64,000 nucleotides of DNA. It comes from Phyllobacterium sp. YR531. Its GTDB lineage: Bacteria > Pseudomonadota > Alphaproteobacteria > Rhizobiales > Rhizobiaceae. Shown in pieces: positions 8,668 through 17,488 of the stretch (the stretch's first letter is position 1; each line of letters begins with the position of its first letter). The notes beneath the pieces are model-generated. The model worked only from the letters and a program-made list of their open reading frames with translations. It searched no databases and had not been told where the DNA came from. The position numbers and the translations under genes are program-made. Location: the NCBI RefSeq assembly GCF_000282595.1, contig NZ_AKIZ01000022.1, forward strand, positions 434,001-498,000. Reading direction: 5' to 3'.

Positions 8668-9714
8668 ATGCGTATCGCTTTTTTCGTCAACTCAATAGAG
8701 GCCGAAACCCCGCATTTCACCACGACGGTGTTGGCGTTTGCTGCGCTAGGCCGAGGTCACGAAATTCTGTATTTGACGCCGGGTGATTTCGTGCTGCGCC
8801 CAGATGACAGCCTGATGGTCAGCGCCAAAGGCTTGCCTGCGGCCAAGTATAAAAAAGTGGAGACCTTCCACAAGGACTTCGCTAGCGAAAAGCTGACCGC
8901 AAGAACAATCGATGTCCGCGAGATTGACGTGATTTTCCTGCGAAATGATCCATCGCAGGACGCGATAGAACGCCCATGGGCGGCACATGCCGGGTCCATG
9001 TTTGGCCGTCTTGCATCGGAGCGGGGAGTGCTGGTGGTCAACGATCCGGCAGGGCTCAGCCTTGCCCAGAACAAGCTTTATTTCCAGGATTTCCCGGAGC
9101 AGGTGCGTCCGGTTACCCTGATCTCGAAAAGCATTGAGGAAATACGTGCTTTCATTGAGGAGCAGCCGAAAGGTGCGATTGTTAAACCACTGCAGGGATC
9201 GGGCGGGAAAAACGTTTTCAAGATCGAGTCGCCGAAAGATGCCAATCTGAACCAGATATTCGAGGCCGTCAGCGGTGAAGGATATCTGATTGCACAAGGC
9301 TATCTGCCGGAAGCCAAGAGTGGGGATGTCAGGCTTTTTCTCATGAACGGAAAGCCGCTGGAGCGTGATGGGAAATATGCCGCTCTCAGGCGCGTTCCTG
9401 CAAAGGGTGAGGTGCGCTCCAACATTCACGTTGCGGGCACGCCCGAGAAGGTCGAGATAACGAGCAAGATGCTCGAAGTCGCCGAGATGGTACGGCCAAA
9501 ACTTATAGAGGACGGGATGTTTCTTGTTGGCCTCGACATTGTAGGTGACAAGATATTAGAGATAAATGTATTCACACCGGGCGGGCTGTGGAGCATTTCA
9601 CAAATGTACAAAACCGATTTTGCCGAAAGTGTGATCATGTCGCTTGAAAGCAAAATTCGTATACGCGCGGCCTATCCCGCTACGCTCTCGAACAGCCGCC
9701 TTGCAACACTTTGA
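8668..9714 (+). CDS. GshB-like ATP-grasp ligase (glutathione synthetase family)
   Basis: This is a 348-residue ATP-grasp protein. It has an N-terminal Rossmann-like pre-ATP-grasp domain (MRIAFFVNS, IDVIFLRNDPSQDAIER, LVVNDPAGLSLAQNKLYF) and an ATP-grasp core with GAIVKPLQGSGGKNVF, a DVRLFLMNGKPL strand and the metal-ligand segment VGLDIVGDKILEINVFTPGGL. It resembles bacterial glutathione synthetase but probably is not the housekeeping gshB, because it is cotranscribed with the FGase-like and DUF1704 genes. ATP-grasp enzymes of this type join a carboxylate to an amine using ATP. In this unit it is the likely bond-forming enzyme, opposed by two predicted hydrolases. The ATG at 8668 follows AAAAGGA. 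A strong terminator follows the gene. Confidence 0.85.
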   Translation: MRIAFFVNSIEAETPHFTTTVLAFAALGRGHEILYLTPGDFVLRPDDSLMVSAKGLPAAKYKKVETFHKDFASEKLTARTIDVREIDVIFLRNDPSQDAIERPWAAHAGSMFGRLASERGVLVVNDPAGLSLAQNKLYFQDFPEQVRPVTLISKSIEEIRAFIEEQPKGAIVKPLQGSGGKNVFKIESPKDANLNQIFEAVSGEGYLIAQGYLPEAKSGDVRLFLMNGKPLERDGKYAALRRVPAKGEVRSNIHVAGTPEKVEITSKMLEVAEMVRPKLIEDGMFLVGLDIVGDKILEINVFTPGGLWSISQMYKTDFAESVIMSLESKIRIRAAYPATLSNSRLATL

Positions 9715-9746
9715 CGGGATTATACTTGGGCGTTCAGATAAGTAAA

Positions 9747-9778
9747 ACTCCATGGCAGTCGCCTGCCATGGAGTTTTT
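9747..9778. terminator. Rho-independent terminator, probably bidirectional
   Basis: ACTCCATGGCAG and CTGCCATGGAGT make a perfect 12-bp stem around the tetraloop TCGC, followed on the + strand by TTTT and preceded by AAAA, so it can serve both the ATP-grasp gene (+) and the MFS gene (-), which converge here. Confidence 0.9.
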
Positions 9779-9796
9779 GCAGCATACGGCAAGAGG

Positions 9797-11005
9797 TCAG
9801 CTGCGAGGCTGCAGCAGCGCCAGAACGATTGTCGATGCGGCAAGGACGGCAGTGAGGGTCAAAGGACCGGTAGCGCCGTAAGTGTCCACAACATAACCGC
9901 CAGCGACCGCGCCGATGGTGATGGCAACCTGGAAAGATGCAACCATCAGGCTGCCCGCAGCTTCCAGCGCGTCAGGCGCTGCACGGGACAGATTGGTTGG
10001 CAGCACGACCGGCGCCATGCCGAAGGCAAAGCCCCAAAGTGTAGCAAAGCCGAAAGCAACAGTCATATTCGCGCCCCAAAGTACAAGAGCGAGGGCTGCC
10101 AAGGCCATCAATGCAGCGGTGACAACCAGTGCGATGCGGATATTGGCGTCGGCCATGCGGCCACCGGCAACATTACCGACCACAGCTGCAATGCCGAAGC
10201 CAAGCAAAGCCAAGGCGATGGGACCGGTGGCTAGAAGCGTTACCTGTTCGAGGAAGGGACGGACATAGACTGAGCCGGCGAAATGTCCTGTCATGAGCAG
10301 CAGTATGGCGAGCATGCCGAGCTGAATGCCGCGCCGACGTAACAATCGGAACACATCTGCAAGACTGTTGCTCGTGGTTGCAGGTAAGCTTGGCAGGCTT
10401 AGAAACTGCATCAGCATTGCAAGCGCGGCAAGCCCTGCTGTCATGGCCATGGCGCTGCGCCAGCCTATCCAGTCACTGATCAACGCGCCCATCGAAGGCG
10501 CAGCAATGGTAGCGAGCGAGACGCCGAGAGTAACAACCGCCATGCCCCGGCCAGTTGCATTCGCTCCAACAAGTCTGGCCACGACGGCAACTGAAAGTGC
10601 CCAGAACGCACTGAGGGCGATGCCCAGACCGGCACGGCCTAATAACAGCAGCCAGAAATCTGTTGCAAATGCTGCGAGGATGTTGGAGCCGATTGCCAGG
10701 CCACTTAGACCAACCAGCACAGCCTTGCGGTTGAGGCGGCCAATGAGAACATTGCTCAACAGGGCTGTGACCGCGCCGACCGAGGCGGTGGCGGTGACGA
10801 CCTGTCCGGCTGTTCCCTCACTGATGCCAAGATCGCGCGCCATTGGTGTCAATAGGCCCGCGGGAAGGAATTCGGCTGATACCAGCGCGAAGCTGGCAGC
10901 CGCCATCGAAAGGACGGCGAACCACGTGGCCGCGCTCCATTCGGATGGGGCGTCGGTATCAATATCCAACGCCGCGCTATCAAGTTGTAATGTTGTATCC
11001 GTCAT
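9797..11005 (-). CDS. MFS transporter, DHA1-type (AraJ/YdhP/NepI-like) efflux permease
   Basis: This protein of about 402 residues has 12 hydrophobic segments in two six-helix halves joined by a basic loop (FRLLRRRG). Features are the FALVSAEFLPAGLLTPMARDLGISEGTAGQVVTATA start typical of COG2814 drug/sugar efflux proteins, GRAGLGIALSAFWALSVAVVARLV in helix 4, and GWRSAMAMTAG. The start at 11005 is preferred because GGAG lies about ten bases upstream; an in-frame ATG at 11032 falls inside a palindrome. It lies 60 bases downstream of a same-strand AraC regulator that probably controls it. The exported substrate cannot be told; small aromatic or nucleoside-like compounds are usual. Confidence 0.85.
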   Translation of the reverse strand: MTDTTLQLDSAALDIDTDAPSEWSAATWFAVLSMAAASFALVSAEFLPAGLLTPMARDLGISEGTAGQVVTATASVGAVTALLSNVLIGRLNRKAVLVGLSGLAIGSNILAAFATDFWLLLLGRAGLGIALSAFWALSVAVVARLVGANATGRGMAVVTLGVSLATIAAPSMGALISDWIGWRSAMAMTAGLAALAMLMQFLSLPSLPATTSNSLADVFRLLRRRGIQLGMLAILLLMTGHFAGSVYVRPFLEQVTLLATGPIALALLGFGIAAVVGNVAGGRMADANIRIALVVTAALMALAALALVLWGANMTVAFGFATLWGFAFGMAPVVLPTNLSRAAPDALEAAGSLMVASFQVAITIGAVAGGYVVDTYGATGPLTLTAVLAASTIVLALLQPRS

Positions 11006-11010
11006 TGAAG

Positions 11011-11031
11011 TGTCTCCAAGGTTTGGAGACA
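11011..11031. promoter_or_regulatory. Perfect 9-bp inverted repeat over the MFS leader and Shine-Dalgarno
   Basis: TGTCTCCAA-GGT-TTGGAGACA is a perfect palindrome with 9-base arms. It ends six bases from the chosen MFS start, so the GGAG ribosome-binding site lies inside one arm. It may be an operator or an RNA hairpin that hides the ribosome-binding site. Confidence 0.5.
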
Positions 11032-11064
11032 CTAATAAACGACTCTTCTCGGATGATATGTATC

Positions 11065-12054
11065 TTATAATCCGAAATGCATGTCCGTTCGTCCGGAAAT
11101 TGTGCGGCGCACAACGCCGGGCGACACGCTGGTGATGCGTTTGAAGGCTCGGGCAAAAGAGGCTTCGGATTCATAGCCCAAACGGGTGGCCACTTCTGCT
11201 ACCGACAATCCGTTCTGCCCCAACATTTCACGTGCAAGCTGCATACGCAGACGCGCAAGATAGTGAGCCGCACCTTCCCCCAAAACAGCACTGAAGCGTT
11301 CAGCGAAAATGGACCGCGATTGACCTGCGAGATTAGCGAGGCTTTCGAGGGTCCAGTTGTGGCCGGGGTCACGGTGCATGGCTGCCAAAACGCGGCCGAT
11401 ATGGGGATCGCGGATGGCGGCCAGCCAACCGGTGGTAGAGGCACCCGTGCAATTGACCCAGCAGCGGATAAGCCGCGCCACGAGCAGATCGGCCATGCGC
11501 GACAGAATGGTGGCACTACCCATCTGCGGTTGTGCAGCCTCAGTCGTCATAGCCGTAAGCAATGGGCCGACGATAGGGTCGTTGCCTGCCACATCGCAGC
11601 CCTTGATGATTTGCGGCATCAAAGTGATAAGCGGATTGAGTGCACAAGCGCCCAAGGTCATGGAGCCGCAGAACAAAGTGCTGGTCGCGCCTGTACCTTC
11701 CCGGACCACTTCGCAGACATTGCTGCCCAATTTGGTCACCTGACAACCCTTGAGTGAGTCGCCTACAACATCCGGTGCACTGGCCAGCTTGTGGGCGATG
11801 CCTTGCGGCAACAGCACGAGATCACCCTCGCGCAACTCCTGCCAGCCCTGCACTTCAGTATGAATCCAGCAAGGGCCTTGGCTAACAAAGTGAAAACGAA
11901 GAAGTTGTTGTTGCGGAAAGGCAATGCTCCAGGGGTGATGCAGTTCGCAACGGCCATAATTAACACCACTCAAGCGGAAGTCCTGCAGGACTTCGCTTAG
12001 CGAATCCAACGGGATATGCGGTGGAGAAGTTGGCCGGGACGAATAGTTAAGCAT
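11065..12054 (-). CDS. AraC-family transcriptional regulator (cupin N-terminal domain)
   Basis: The 329-residue protein has an N-terminal cupin-like effector domain (PWSIAFPQQQLLRFHFVSQGPCW, LREGDLVLLPQGIAHKL) of the type found in AraC members next to MFS and oxidoreductase genes. The C-terminal double HTH (about 225-325) contains WTLESLANLAGQSRSIFAERF and LGYESEASFARAFKR. It is followed on the same strand by the MFS gene, separated by 60 bases with a perfect palindrome, so regulation of that exporter is likely. The ATG at 12054 has only a weak ribosome-binding site. Confidence 0.88.
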   Translation of the reverse strand: MLNYSSRPTSPPHIPLDSLSEVLQDFRLSGVNYGRCELHHPWSIAFPQQQLLRFHFVSQGPCWIHTEVQGWQELREGDLVLLPQGIAHKLASAPDVVGDSLKGCQVTKLGSNVCEVVREGTGATSTLFCGSMTLGACALNPLITLMPQIIKGCDVAGNDPIVGPLLTAMTTEAAQPQMGSATILSRMADLLVARLIRCWVNCTGASTTGWLAAIRDPHIGRVLAAMHRDPGHNWTLESLANLAGQSRSIFAERFSAVLGEGAAHYLARLRMQLAREMLGQNGLSVAEVATRLGYESEASFARAFKRITSVSPGVVRRTISGRTDMHFGL

Positions 12055-12101
12055 CCGACCAATATATATGCCTAAAGTCCGGCAGGCAAGGGGCGGTTTT
12101 T

Positions 12102-12647
12102 CTATGCAACCGCCGTGCCGGGAACACGAAATCTTCGTCCTTCATCGGCCAGCGCATCGGCGCGTTCATTGCCCGGGATGCCGGAATGGCCTTTACACCA
12201 GACGATACTGATCAGTGGGTTTCTGCTCAACTCACCATGGATTTCTTTCCAGATTACATCATTGGCTATGGTGCGACGCCGGAGATTTGGATTTGGCGCA
12301 GGCTTCTTCCAGCCATTGGCTTTCCAGATGGGCAGCCAGTAATTGCAACCCGTCACGGCGTAGACGGAGTCCGACCAGATGACAGCGGGTTCTACAGCGA
12401 TATTGGCGTTGATCCAGCGCATCGCCTGCAAGACAGCAACCGCTTCCGTGGCATTGTTGGACGAATTGGCCACAGCACCAAAGTCGCACGCAATCTCCAT
12501 AGAATCTCGGTAAGCGACGAAAGCCCACCCGCCATTCTGTGAAACCGGCTTGAAACATCCATCGACGAAGACATGAAAACCGCGATGGAGCATCGGCTCC
12601 GACGCGTCATGCGCGGTTAAAGAATAATGATCGGGCAAATCATGCAT
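12102..12647 (-). CDS. Ribonuclease HI family protein
   Basis: This 181-residue protein carries the RNase H fold and all four acidic catalytic positions: Asp in FHVFVDGCF, Glu in NNATEAVAVLQAM, Asp in VIWSDSVYAV, and Asp in GNERADALADEGRR, with the conserved KGHSG(I)PGNERAD block. It would cleave RNA in RNA:DNA hybrids. The N-terminal 20 residues are outside the fold, and a start at the internal Met near 12593 (LHRGFHVF) is possible. It lacks the linked dnaQ or housekeeping context of the main rnhA, so it may be a second copy. No link to the adjacent AraC or SDR genes is evident. Confidence 0.85.
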   Translation of the reverse strand: MHDLPDHYSLTAHDASEPMLHRGFHVFVDGCFKPVSQNGGWAFVAYRDSMEIACDFGAVANSSNNATEAVAVLQAMRWINANIAVEPAVIWSDSVYAVTGCNYWLPIWKANGWKKPAPNPNLRRRTIANDVIWKEIHGELSRNPLISIVWCKGHSGIPGNERADALADEGRRFRVPGTAVA

Positions 12648-12723
12648 GACACTTTATTATGCGATGCCCCTCGCTAACACCAGCGGCGCTTCAAGAAGAA
12701 CCGCCGCGTGATCTTTGCCATGA

Positions 12724-13428
12724 CTATACGGCGCGGGTGATACCGCCATCGACCCGAAGGTTTTGACCGGTGATATAGCCTGCACCTTCTGAAACGAGGA
12801 AGGAGATTGTCGCGGCGACTTCAGCACTGGTACCATAGCGCCCCATGGGAACACTGTCGCGGCGCTCATCCGTGGCGGGTAGACTGTCAATCCAACCGGG
12901 CAAAACATTATTGATGCGGATACCATCACCCGCGTAGGTATCGGCATAGATCTTCGAATAGGATGCAAGACCAGCCCGGAATACCGCTGAGGTCGGGAAC
13001 ATGGAGGAAGGCTCAAAAGCCCATGCGGTGGAAATATTGACAATAGCACCTGATTTCTGTGCTTGCATAATGGGGGTGACCAGCCGTACGGGGCGGATAA
13101 CGTTCATCAGATAAACATCAAGACCAGTATGCCATTGTTCATCGGTAATCTCGGTGATTGGTGCACGAGGGCCATGTCCCGCGCTGTTTACCAGTGCGTC
13201 GATCCTTCCCCACTTTTCCATCGCCGCATCAACCAGGCGCTTGAGGTCGTCATTGGATTGGTTCGAGCCGGTGACGCCAATGCCGCCCAGCTGCTTCGCA
13301 AGAGCTTCACCTTTGCCAGAAGAGGAAAGAATTGCGACCTTGAAACCATCTGCTGCAAGGCGTTGAGCCGCTGCGGCGCCCATTCCACTGCCACCTGCCG
13401 TGATAATTGCTACTTTTTCTACAGACAT
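12724..13428 (-). CDS. SDR-family oxidoreductase with non-canonical active site
   Basis: The 234-residue Rossmann protein has the SDR cofactor motif (IITAGGSGMGAAAA, a TGxxxGxG variant), NSAGHGPRAP, the catalytic-type serine in IVNISTAWAF, VLPGW after the helix and a C-terminal ITGQNLRVDGG. Where classical SDRs carry YxxxK, the sequence reads SAVFRAGL, so the Tyr and Lys appear replaced by Ser and Arg. Either the chemistry is altered or a nearby Tyr (SYSKIY) substitutes. The upstream LysR gene is divergent, and the 120-base gap has a small palindrome, so LysR control is likely. The substrate is unknown. Confidence 0.85.
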   Translation of the reverse strand: MSVEKVAIITAGGSGMGAAAAQRLAADGFKVAILSSSGKGEALAKQLGGIGVTGSNQSNDDLKRLVDAAMEKWGRIDALVNSAGHGPRAPITEITDEQWHTGLDVYLMNVIRPVRLVTPIMQAQKSGAIVNISTAWAFEPSSMFPTSAVFRAGLASYSKIYADTYAGDGIRINNVLPGWIDSLPATDERRDSVPMGRYGTSAEVAATISFLVSEGAGYITGQNLRVDGGITRAV

Positions 13429-13476
13429 TTCCAGTTTCTCTTTCTGCGTTTGCAGTTTTATTGCCGAGTAAATATA

Positions 13477-13487
13477 GGTAATATACC
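13477..13487. promoter_or_regulatory. Small palindrome in the divergent SDR/LysR promoter gap
   Basis: GGTA-ATA-TACC lies centrally in the AT-rich gap between the divergent SDR and LysR genes. It is in the place expected for a LysR-type binding site but is short. Confidence 0.25.
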
Positions 13488-13548
13488 GGCTCCAGAAACA
13501 GAAACGAGAGAGTTATCCTCGCATTTTCCAGTAGAAAAACTATTGCAT

Positions 13549-14427
13549 ATGAATCCTATAGGAAAACTTCCACCCCTCAACGGCCTCAAAGTATTCGAAG
13601 TGGCGGCGAGGCATCTTAACTTCCGACTTGCGGCGGAGGAAATCGGTGTGACTCAGGGCGCGGTGGCCCAACAGATCAGGGGGCTGGAAGCTGAACTTGG
13701 CGTCTCATTGTTTGAACGCCTGCCGCGAACGCTGGTTTTGACGGGCGAGGGCAGACGCTACATCGCCGACATCCGGCGGGCGTTCGAAATCATTTCGCAA
13801 GCAACGACAGAGCTTCGCCCGCAGCCGGTAAAATTGACAATCAGCACGACACCAACCTTTGCCTCAAAGTGGCTGATCCCTAGACTGCCGGATTTCACGA
13901 CCCAGTATCCGGGGCTCGACCTGCATATTCTGGCGACCGACCGTGTATCAAACTTTCAAGTCGATGGTGTTGATCTGGCGGTTCGTTATGGCCGGCCGCC
14001 ATTCGGCCCCGGCTTGGCTCATCAGCTTTTGTTCGAGCAGGAGATCGTCGCTGTTTGCAGTCCCAGCCTGCTTTCGGCATTGGGCGCGCCACGAACCGCC
14101 GAGCATCTGGCCAGTTATGTGCTCCTGCACGATGCCCACAACTTCTGGCCCGAATTTGTCGAACAGCAGTTTGGTCATCGCGAACAGTCGATATTCAAGG
14201 GTATCAGTTTCAACCAGACCTCGCATGCGATTGAAGCTGCAATTGCGGGGCAGGGCATTGTTCTTGCCAATCGCGATTTTGTAGCGCGAGACATAGCCGA
14301 TGGCCGTCTCATAAGGGCTTTGGAAGGCTCGCTATACGGTCCATTCGACTTCTATCTCGTGTGGCCACGATACCGGAAGTCGGAAGCCCTCGATGCAGTG
14401 CGGGCCTGGATCACCGGGGGAGCGTAG
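13549..14427 (+). CDS. LysR-family regulator, GcvA-like
   Basis: This 292-residue regulator begins MNPIGKLPPLNGLKVFEVAARHLNF, the usual GcvA/TrpI-like opening. The winged HTH (about 10-68) is seen as AEEIGVTQGAVAQQIRGLEAELGVSLFERLPR and is followed by a LysR substrate-binding domain (TISTTPTFASKWLIPRLPDF, GVDLAVRYGRPP, a conserved QTSHAIEAAIAGQGIVLAN). The ATG at 13549 fits the family start; the open frame extends far upstream into the divergent promoter but without similarity. It probably regulates the divergent SDR gene. Confidence 0.9.
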   Translation: MNPIGKLPPLNGLKVFEVAARHLNFRLAAEEIGVTQGAVAQQIRGLEAELGVSLFERLPRTLVLTGEGRRYIADIRRAFEIISQATTELRPQPVKLTISTTPTFASKWLIPRLPDFTTQYPGLDLHILATDRVSNFQVDGVDLAVRYGRPPFGPGLAHQLLFEQEIVAVCSPSLLSALGAPRTAEHLASYVLLHDAHNFWPEFVEQQFGHREQSIFKGISFNQTSHAIEAAIAGQGIVLANRDFVARDIADGRLIRALEGSLYGPFDFYLVWPRYRKSEALDAVRAWITGGA

Positions 14428-14484
14428 GCTTGCTGATTAAATCAAAATCAGTCAGGTTGTTGCGAAGGCGTTTCTTATCTGAGG

Positions 14485-14735
14485 TTATTTTGTCGAATGC
14501 GCAACATCAGCCGAAGGCCAGCTGGTTAGTGCTTGTTTCGCGACAGCTGTTAGCACCTCACGGTTGAGGCCGGCTTTAGCCTGCACGGCCATGCCGTCAA
14601 GCACAGCCATGAGAAATGCAGCAAGTTTATCCGGCTTAGCGGGTCTGTGGTAGGTCCGCATAAGAAGCACCTTCATAGCCCTTGCGCCAGTAAGGCGGCA
14701 TCCAGCGCTCTCTCCACATCAAACTCGCGATGGCG
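14485..14735 (-). pseudogene. Decayed TetR-family regulator gene (HTH start and C-terminal end only)
   Basis: On the minus strand, 14735-14695 reads RHREFDVERALDAALL, the usual opening of a TetR HTH. A change of frame then gives YWRKGYEGASYADL, the next piece of the same HTH. The following middle part (recognition helix and most of the ligand domain) is missing. From 14650 down to 14485 the frame reads KLAAFLMAVLDGMAVQAKAGLNREVLTAVAKQALTSWP, a typical TetR C-terminal helix pair. This is a pseudogene with a frameshift and an internal deletion of roughly 100 codons. Confidence 0.75.
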
Positions 14736-14739
14736 TACT

Positions 14740-15081
14740 GCTGGCTATAAGCGCCACTATTAAACTTCTCTCCAATTCGCTCTTTCAGAAAAGGGCGAAT
14801 AAGAAACCCGATGGCGAGATAAAAAGGAATGGAGGCAACAACAATCTACGCCAGCTTGGACGAATAGCAGAAAAGCACAGAGATGAAGACCACAGTGAAT
14901 ATCAGATCGAGACCGGAAAACAGCCCTTGCCCTGTGAGAAAGTTTCGTATCGTTTCGAGTTCAAGAGCACGCGCGACAGTCTGCCCGGCGCCACAAGTGC
15001 TGTCAGTCCGGTGTCAAAACGAGTCTTTTCAGGTGCTTCTTCGGCAGGATTACTATCCGGGGCAATAGCATAGTCATTCAT
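14740..15081 (-). pseudogene. Remnant of a type I secretion (HlyB/RTX-toxin type) ABC transporter gene
   Basis: From an ATG at 15081 the minus strand reads MNDYAIAPDSNPAEEAP...[11 protein letters not shown], resembling the N-terminal C39-like domain start of RTX exporters. After a frame change it continues [39 protein letters not shown], then a TAG stop in place of a codon, then IVVASIPFYLAIGFLIRPFLKERIGEKFNSGAYSQQ. This matches the transmembrane part of HlyB-type ABC exporters. Most of the C39-like domain and the whole ATPase domain are absent. It is a clear relic, abutting the tetR relic. Confidence 0.75.
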
Positions 15082-15368
15082 GTAAATAACCGATGAGCTG
15101 TAAGAAAATGAACAAATTAAAGTCTAAATGTATTGGCGAATTATTTTGATGTCGTCGGTCTAACATCGGTTCTAAGGCAATTCAATTCCACCAAAGAAGG
15201 ATAGGTCTAAAGTAGCGGCGCTGGAGGCAACATGTCGCTCTCTAACTGCGAAACTATGTTTCTCGTTTCTCTTGTAAAAAGTGAGTTCTAGATCATTGAA
15301 CTCCTGCGGCTGTGTAGTATAGGTTCAGTAATTTATTAGACTGCTCGCAGTATTGTTAAGGACCGAAA

Positions 15369-17389
15369 TTGGAACACGAATTCAGCTCGACAGAGTCGAG
15401 GGACAAGATTCTATGTACAGCGATACCTGATTGGGTGTTGCATGAACCATATCAACTGGAAACTGCTGAAAGTACAGATGCATTCATGGACAATGGCGTT
15501 TTCCGCCTTCTCCGGGATGTCCAGGTTAATCTGGTCGGCCCTGAACTGGCACGACATGCCCGTACGGTCAAACGCGTCAGGACGCGTGCAGGTGCTGAAG
15601 ACGTAGCGCATTTCGTCGTTGATTTTGACCCCTCTTATGAACGGATCAACGTGCACTATGTCCGTGTGTTGAGGGGCGAGGACGTTATTGAACATGCAAG
15701 CTCTGCGGCCTTCCAGTTTTTCCGCCGCGAAACCAATATCGAACGCCTCACACTTAATGGATGCTTGACAGCATCACTCCTGATTCCCGATGTGCGGGTG
15801 GGCGATATTGTTGATATCAGCATCACCTTCTACGGCAGCAATCCCGCGCTGGCAGGGAAACACTCTTTCTGGGCAGTATTCGATTCATTCAATCCGTGGC
15901 TTGAGAATCGGTACAGATTATTGAGCCGTGCAGAGTCGGAGATTGATATCAGGTCATTCAATGAAATGCCCAAGCCCAAGACGATCACAAAAAAGGGGAT
16001 GGAGGATACTCGTTGGCACATCCATGGGCAGGCGAAACGTGAAGCCGAAGAACATACAGCAGGATGGCAATTACTTAGCCCATCCGTGCAAGTCAGCCAG
16101 TTTGGAAGCTGGCATGAGGTTGCTGAGCTATTTGCACCGTTCTACGAAACTCACCACATCCCCGACACGCTTGGCGACGAAATCGCCAAAGTGGCGGAGG
16201 CTTTTGCAGATCCGGCAGAACGCGCGGCCGAGTGGCTGCGTTTTGTTCAAAACAACTTGCGTTATTTTGCCTTGTCACTTGGTGAAGGAGGGCTCCTGCC
16301 ACGGCCCGTCGATGTGATCTGGAGCAGTCGCTACGGGGATTGCAAGGATGCAACCCGTCTCTTCATCGCTGGCGCGCAGCGACTGGGACTTGACGCTTGT
16401 GCTGCGCTTGTTTCGACGAACTATGGACCATTCCTTGATGCAGTTAGTCCCAATACCGGTCTGTTCGATCATTGTATCGTGCGGCTGCATCTGGACGGAA
16501 CGAGCTACTGGCTTGACCCAACAATGTCGGCCCAATCGGGCAGTTTGCTGAAGATACATCAGCCCCATATCGGATTTGCATTGCCGCTGAAATCTGACGC
16601 TTTACAACTTGAAACACTCCCATCGCCCGGGCCCCTGCATTCTGTGCATTGTGAGGAAGAAGTTCGGTTTGGTGAAACGCCAGAATCGCCGATGACGCTA
16701 CGGCGAGTCATAGATTATTCTTATTGGGCGGCGAATTCTTTGCGTTATCGTTTCGCCAACGAAGGGACCACCGAGTACGCCAAGAATCTGTTGCAGGAAC
16801 TGCAGGCTACCTGGCCTGCGATGGTGGAAAAAGAGCCGCTTTCGATCAGTGACGATCAGATTGGCAATTGCCTTACCGTAACCTTTATCTACGAGGTCCA
16901 AAACGTATGGAAACACGTAGAAAACATGGAGAATCTCAAGTTTGAAATTGTTGATCACTTCACAAACCAACAGCTAGATGCAATCAGCCGATTGCAACGG
17001 CAATGCGACATATATGTCGGCCGCCCTCGCAAGGTGACATATGCGCTAACCATGCATATGCCACGAACTTGGGGCGGCTCTGGCGGCATCAGGTCACTGA
17101 ACTTCCAGGTATCAAATTCATCAACGATCTGAAGATCGAAGGGACAACGATCAAAAACTTTAAAGAACTGATCATTGACTCTTGGACAGTTCCCGCCGCC
17201 CATTCGAAAGCGTATAATGAGGTGGTGACGCAGCTATCCGAAAATACACTTTACATCTGGGCACGTGAGCGGTTCGGAAAGATACGCTCTACAGTCAGCC
17301 CAAATTGGAAATTTGATTACAATCCGGCTATCGTCATATTTGTGATATGGCTGGTTCTTTTCATAATCACCAAACTTACGTCGCGTTAA
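15369..17389 (+). pseudogene. DUF3857/transglutaminase-domain protein, frameshifted near 17.08 kb
   Basis: The first frame (15369-17132) encodes an N-terminal DUF3857 domain (about 40-260) and a transglutaminase-like domain whose catalytic Cys lies in SSRYGDCKDATRLF, with the His in FDHCIVRLHLDG and Asp in YWLDPTMS. Between about 17079 and 17100 the homologous reading moves to another frame, which continues as WRHQVTELPGIKFINDLKIEG to a C-terminal membrane anchor (AIVIFVIWLVLFIITKLTSR) ending at 17389. The first frame instead ends in 20-odd unrelated residues. Both core domains survive, so the product could be active without its anchor. The start is TTG 15369 after AAGGA. A sequencing error cannot be excluded. 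Confidence 0.75.
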
Positions 17390-17488
17390 CTCGCAGGTCC
17401 TTTAGGCGGCTTAGATCAATATTCATATGTGGATCAGTCAGCCAAAGGGGCCGCGATCTTCGCGATGCCGCGGTATTCCCGATTGCCT

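Noticed and set aside
8668-9714. Calling the ATP-grasp gene the housekeeping gshB
   Set aside because: It is tightly coupled to FGase-like and DUF1704 genes, a context that argues for a paralogue with another substrate.
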